Positions 61,101 to 64,000 of a stretch of DNA of 64,000 bases are shown here, piece after piece (position 1 is the first letter of the stretch; each line of letters opens with the position of its first letter). The notes below the pieces were generated by a model that ran no database searches, was not told the DNA's origin, and was given only the letters and a program-made list of their open reading frames with translations. A program made the position numbers and the translations under genes. The stretch comes from Membranipora membranacea (lineage: Eukaryota; Bryozoa; Gymnolaemata; Cheilostomatida; Membraniporidae): NCBI GenBank assembly GCA_914767715.1, contig OU612065.1, forward strand, positions 10,354,001 to 10,418,000, in the 5' to 3' direction.

Positions 61101-63726
61101 CGGTTTTTTGTGTGATACAAGTTGTGCAGTTTTGTGGGTTGGGAGAAGCTGGGGTAAATCCATAGAGTTATTATATAGTAGTATATAATTCTATGGGTAA
61201 ATCCCTCAAGGGTATTTGATCTAAATATACACTAGGTGTCTGAGAGATGAGTGATCAAGGCAAGGCTTTATCCCCAGTTTGAGTTCCAGCGGAGAGGCGG
61301 TAGATTAATGTGCTTCCTTGTTCCTTTTGAATCTCGTGTTTATGGAACGATTAGAGTTGTAAGAGTTAGATTGAATATTTTTAATAGAGGAAGTAAACCA
61401 CACTTATTCCCTTCCATAGAAGTTCAAAAACAGTTTATTGTCGAGGATCAGCCTTTCGAAATCCATATAAGGAGTTGTGTTCGAGAAACCTATCTAGTAA
61501 TTGATATTTGGTTTGATTACCACTATTGTGTAATAAGTGAAATTTCAATATAAGTTTTCTGATGTCCAAACACATCAAACCCCAGCATTTTCCCACAAAG
61601 ATAAGTTTGGCTAGTCAGTTTGTAGATGTAGACATCTGCTAATAGATAACCGTGAGTGGACCCTGGACTTCACAGATACCGATTGAATATTTCTGCAGGT
61701 TTTGATTAGATTCATGACATGGAGATCGGTGAATCTCGTTATTGATGTAAAAATTCTTATCAAGATTAACTTTTTACATTTTTAACCTTGAATTTATGAC
61801 ATCACAGAGATTCTTAATATATTAATATCAACGGAATCAACACGCAGCACCTGGCTGACCTGACGATACACATGTACCCAATATGAAGTTATGTTATAAT
61901 ATGAGTAATGAAATAATTGAAACCTGAAACATGAAAACAGATAGCTATTCATTTTTAGAATGTAAACAAGGTAACAGGGCATAGGGTCAGGTCATTTATC
62001 GAGCACCAGTGTCTTCAACTCACAAATATTTACCTCCGATAAATCTTAAAGACAAATATTGAGCAGCGCATGCTTGAAATAGCTCTACAGATATTGACAA
62101 TTTTACTTATGTTTTAGAATAGCTGCTGATTATCTGGCTGAACTTATTGGATTACACTGCTGTTTTCAACAGAGGGTACTTTGCGTTTCCTTGATCCACC
62201 ACTTATCTCAGTATGATGTGCAGCTGCATCAAGCTCTGAGGGAAACTTCAACATGAGAAGCATATTTAGCCAGTCATGGACTGGTATTGAGCGGATTACC
62301 CACTATTTTTAGTTGGCTAGTGTAAAAAAAAAAATATATAAATTACCATTTGAATGCGTAGATTATATACTGATCAAAGCGTCTTTTTCCCCCTATCTAT
62401 CATCTTAAATTTAAGCCTAATAGCTTCCATTTATATATCAAGGATGCTCCTGAACAGTGAACAAAACCATATAAGATAGCTTTCTGCAGAAATGAGATTT
62501 AACCAGATTGAAATTAAATCACAAAAATAGAGACTCTCATCATAAACAGGTTAAGTTGTTTACAAACAGTAATAAGTATGACGCTTTTCCATCAACACCG
62601 ACGCTAATGAGAAAATATAAAAATTCTACGGAGACATAACAAACCACATTGTTTGTAAACAGACTGCAGAACTCTGACCAGATTATGACTCACAATTAGA
62701 GATTTTATCTTATAACTTATCCATTTAGAATTTTCCAGGGTTGGTGAATGTGCATAAAAAAAATCAACAGTAATCCTGAGACCTGCAGAGAGGGCTTAGT
62801 GTAATATCACCTTAATGTGACATCAAGTGATAACCAGGTCCGGGATGAACGCTGGTTCAATAACAACATTAGTTATTTTCTCTGGTAAAGTAGCGCCAAA
62901 GTGTTTTATCGTTGGCTAATACCCGACACCTGAACTCTGACAATCCGGTCATCTCAAGAAGGTGGCGAGAGAAATATACCAGTGTTTGAACAAAGGTTAA
63001 ACCATAATTCACCCAGCACCCAGTACACTGTGAGGTCACGAATGTGTGAGCCAAGGTATAATTACACCATGCCTGCTCTACATGTGGTACTAAGAATTCA
63101 GCCACCCAGGATGTTTGATTCAGAGCAGTAGTTTAAAAGGGTGAACTGCCCAAGGTTGACTCGAATATTCATCTCCATTTTAATACAAAGGAATAACTGA
63201 TTATAGCTATCAGGAGCTGAGTGACTCATGATTACAGCTTTCAGACATCTGTTATAAAAGTGGCATCTGAAATGTGTTTAGATGAAACAATAATTACCCT
63301 CCAGGCTTTCAAAGCCTGATTGCATCATTAAAGCCAGTGTTAAACTATTGCAATTTCCCCAGGCACATCTTTATAGTTAGGAGTAATAGCTTTCCCCTCA
63401 TGAAATGGTTTATTAGAACTGAAGTGGACTTTGACTAAGAAACCAGGTGTTTGGGGTTACTGACTTCAATACATTAGTTTATACAATTTATCTAGTTCTA
63501 GAGGCAGAGGCCCAGTTCTTCACTCTGATTTCAACTTAACTAGATCACAACATTCTGTACTTGACCTACCTTCCTCTTCTGCCCTTTGTAGTAGCTGAAC
63601 TCTCTCTGGTGGTACGTAATCATCCTCACCCTCTTCTACGAACGGCGACAAGTGAGGAGGCAGTACTACTCCAACTAGATAATCCTTAACATCTATCAGC
63701 TTGCATGCGTTGATACTATCATAAAC
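55170..63726 (-). CDS. PES1: Pescadillo (ribosome biogenesis), 3' part; 5' exons beyond the window
   Basis: Pescadillo works in the nucleolus with BOP1 and WDR12 (PeBoW) in 60S subunit maturation. Exons, in gene order: 63726-63570, 60966-60907, 58782-58679, 55824-55663, 55241-55170. All borders are GT-AG and the phases agree (0, 1, 1, 0, 0). The first exon seen closes the BRCT domain: [16 protein letters not shown], then [20 protein letters not shown] and VPPERVQLL, closely matching the family. Two small exons encode an acidic stretch ([39 protein letters not shown]). The next encodes the conserved [20 protein letters not shown] and IMFSKKKK. The last encodes the lysine-rich tail ending KKKKQKG. 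Everything visible is intact. Confidence 0.95.
58085..58300 (+). pseudogene. 5'-truncated RTE-like LINE end, in a pescadillo intron
   Basis: Encodes the basic C-terminal signature of many invertebrate reverse-transcriptase proteins: [19 protein letters not shown], then [15 protein letters not shown]. It ends with short GGTGAGGATA repeats as a tail. Only the last 60 or so codons remain. Confidence 0.7.
59020..59145 (+). mobile_element. LINE/SINE 3' end with (GGTAA)n tail, in a pescadillo intron
   Basis: A short stretch with a CCCCTTTGGGGGG motif and ATGATACATGATACATG runs into ATGTAAGGTAAGGTAAGGTA (59122-59141), the same 5-bp tail unit as the LINE at 11389-16831, though the body before the tail does not match it. 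Confidence 0.4.
59146..60906 (-). other. Pescadillo intron, no other feature supported
   Basis: AT-rich intron sequence. Open stretches at 60448-60862 on the plus strand have no recognisable domain. Confidence 0.4.
60967..63569 (-). other. Pescadillo intron, no other feature supported
   Basis: A 2.6 kb intron. The plus-strand open frame 61251-61553 (100 codons) has protein-like composition but no family I recognise and no promoter or splice context, so it is not called. Confidence 0.4.
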
Positions 63727-64000
63727 CTGGATATTAAAATTGTACAAGTTATATAAAACGCTAGGAAACTAGCGTGCACGAAGCTTGGAATTGCTTGATA
63801 AATCAGGCTAAAATCCAATCGGTTCATGGCAAATCAGCAGTATTTTTGCAATCAAAGAATAGGCAAAATATAAGAATAAGTGAACAAACTAGCAAATGGG
63901 CCAGCAAATCAAAGTTTGAATCCTGATAAAAACATCAAAATTTTGTTAGCATAAGGGGATTACACATTACCATTATCATCAGTGTTTTTATTTATTATGC

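Noticed and set aside
61251-61553. 100-codon plus-strand open frame in a pescadillo intron
   Set aside because: No recognisable domain, promoter or splice context; could be chance in a 2.6 kb intron.

Overview
The window is nuclear DNA of an animal, most likely a non-vertebrate metazoan. It is AT-rich, and its genes are split by GT-AG introns of about 80 to 3,100 bp. It holds parts of two conserved eukaryotic genes (an eIF4E kinase of the MNK family and the ribosome-biogenesis factor pescadillo) and transposons typical of invertebrate genomes: a PHD-ORF1 LINE, RTE remnants, Ty3/Gypsy, an ISL2EU-like THAP/DDE/YqaJ element and many MITEs. I cannot name the species.

Layout. 1-3258 (minus): most of an ankyrin-repeat gene that runs off the left edge. 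3712-5661: a non-coding LTR element with apparently identical LTRs. 5882-11127: a 5.2 kb element with terminal inverted repeats and no recognisable gene. 11134-17126: one copy of a repeat (called repeat A here) split by a 5.4 kb LINE. 17664-18885: a 9-bp-TSD MITE (M1) holding two insertions of a second MITE (M2). 19720-20372: a 17-bp minisatellite. 20600-23600: foldback elements and a degraded RTE LINE. 26595-35322: a Ty3/Gypsy element on the minus strand, nearly identical LTRs but three disabling lesions. 36118-36661: a TTAA-flanked foldback element. 37345-37800: a satellite-like tandem array. 38026-43794: an ISL2EU-like DNA transposon with an intact spliced transposase and a broken SAP/SWIM/YqaJ gene. 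43992-46583: a second, inverted copy of repeat A, containing a 1.75 kb DNA transposon and an M1 copy, followed at once by an M1 copy in the opposite orientation that carries a 38-bp perfectly palindromic insertion. 47050-47200: a promoter-like cluster with a possible first exon. 51131-54510 (minus): MNK kinase. 55170-63726 (minus): the 3' half of pescadillo, running off the right edge.

The host genes look intact and ordinary: pescadillo and MNK lie head-to-tail about 0.6 kb apart. The interest is in the layered mobile DNA. Repeat A and M1 occur in several copies, so one copy shows the uninterrupted site of an insertion in another. This fixes several transposon boundaries and target-site duplications to the base using only the window itself.
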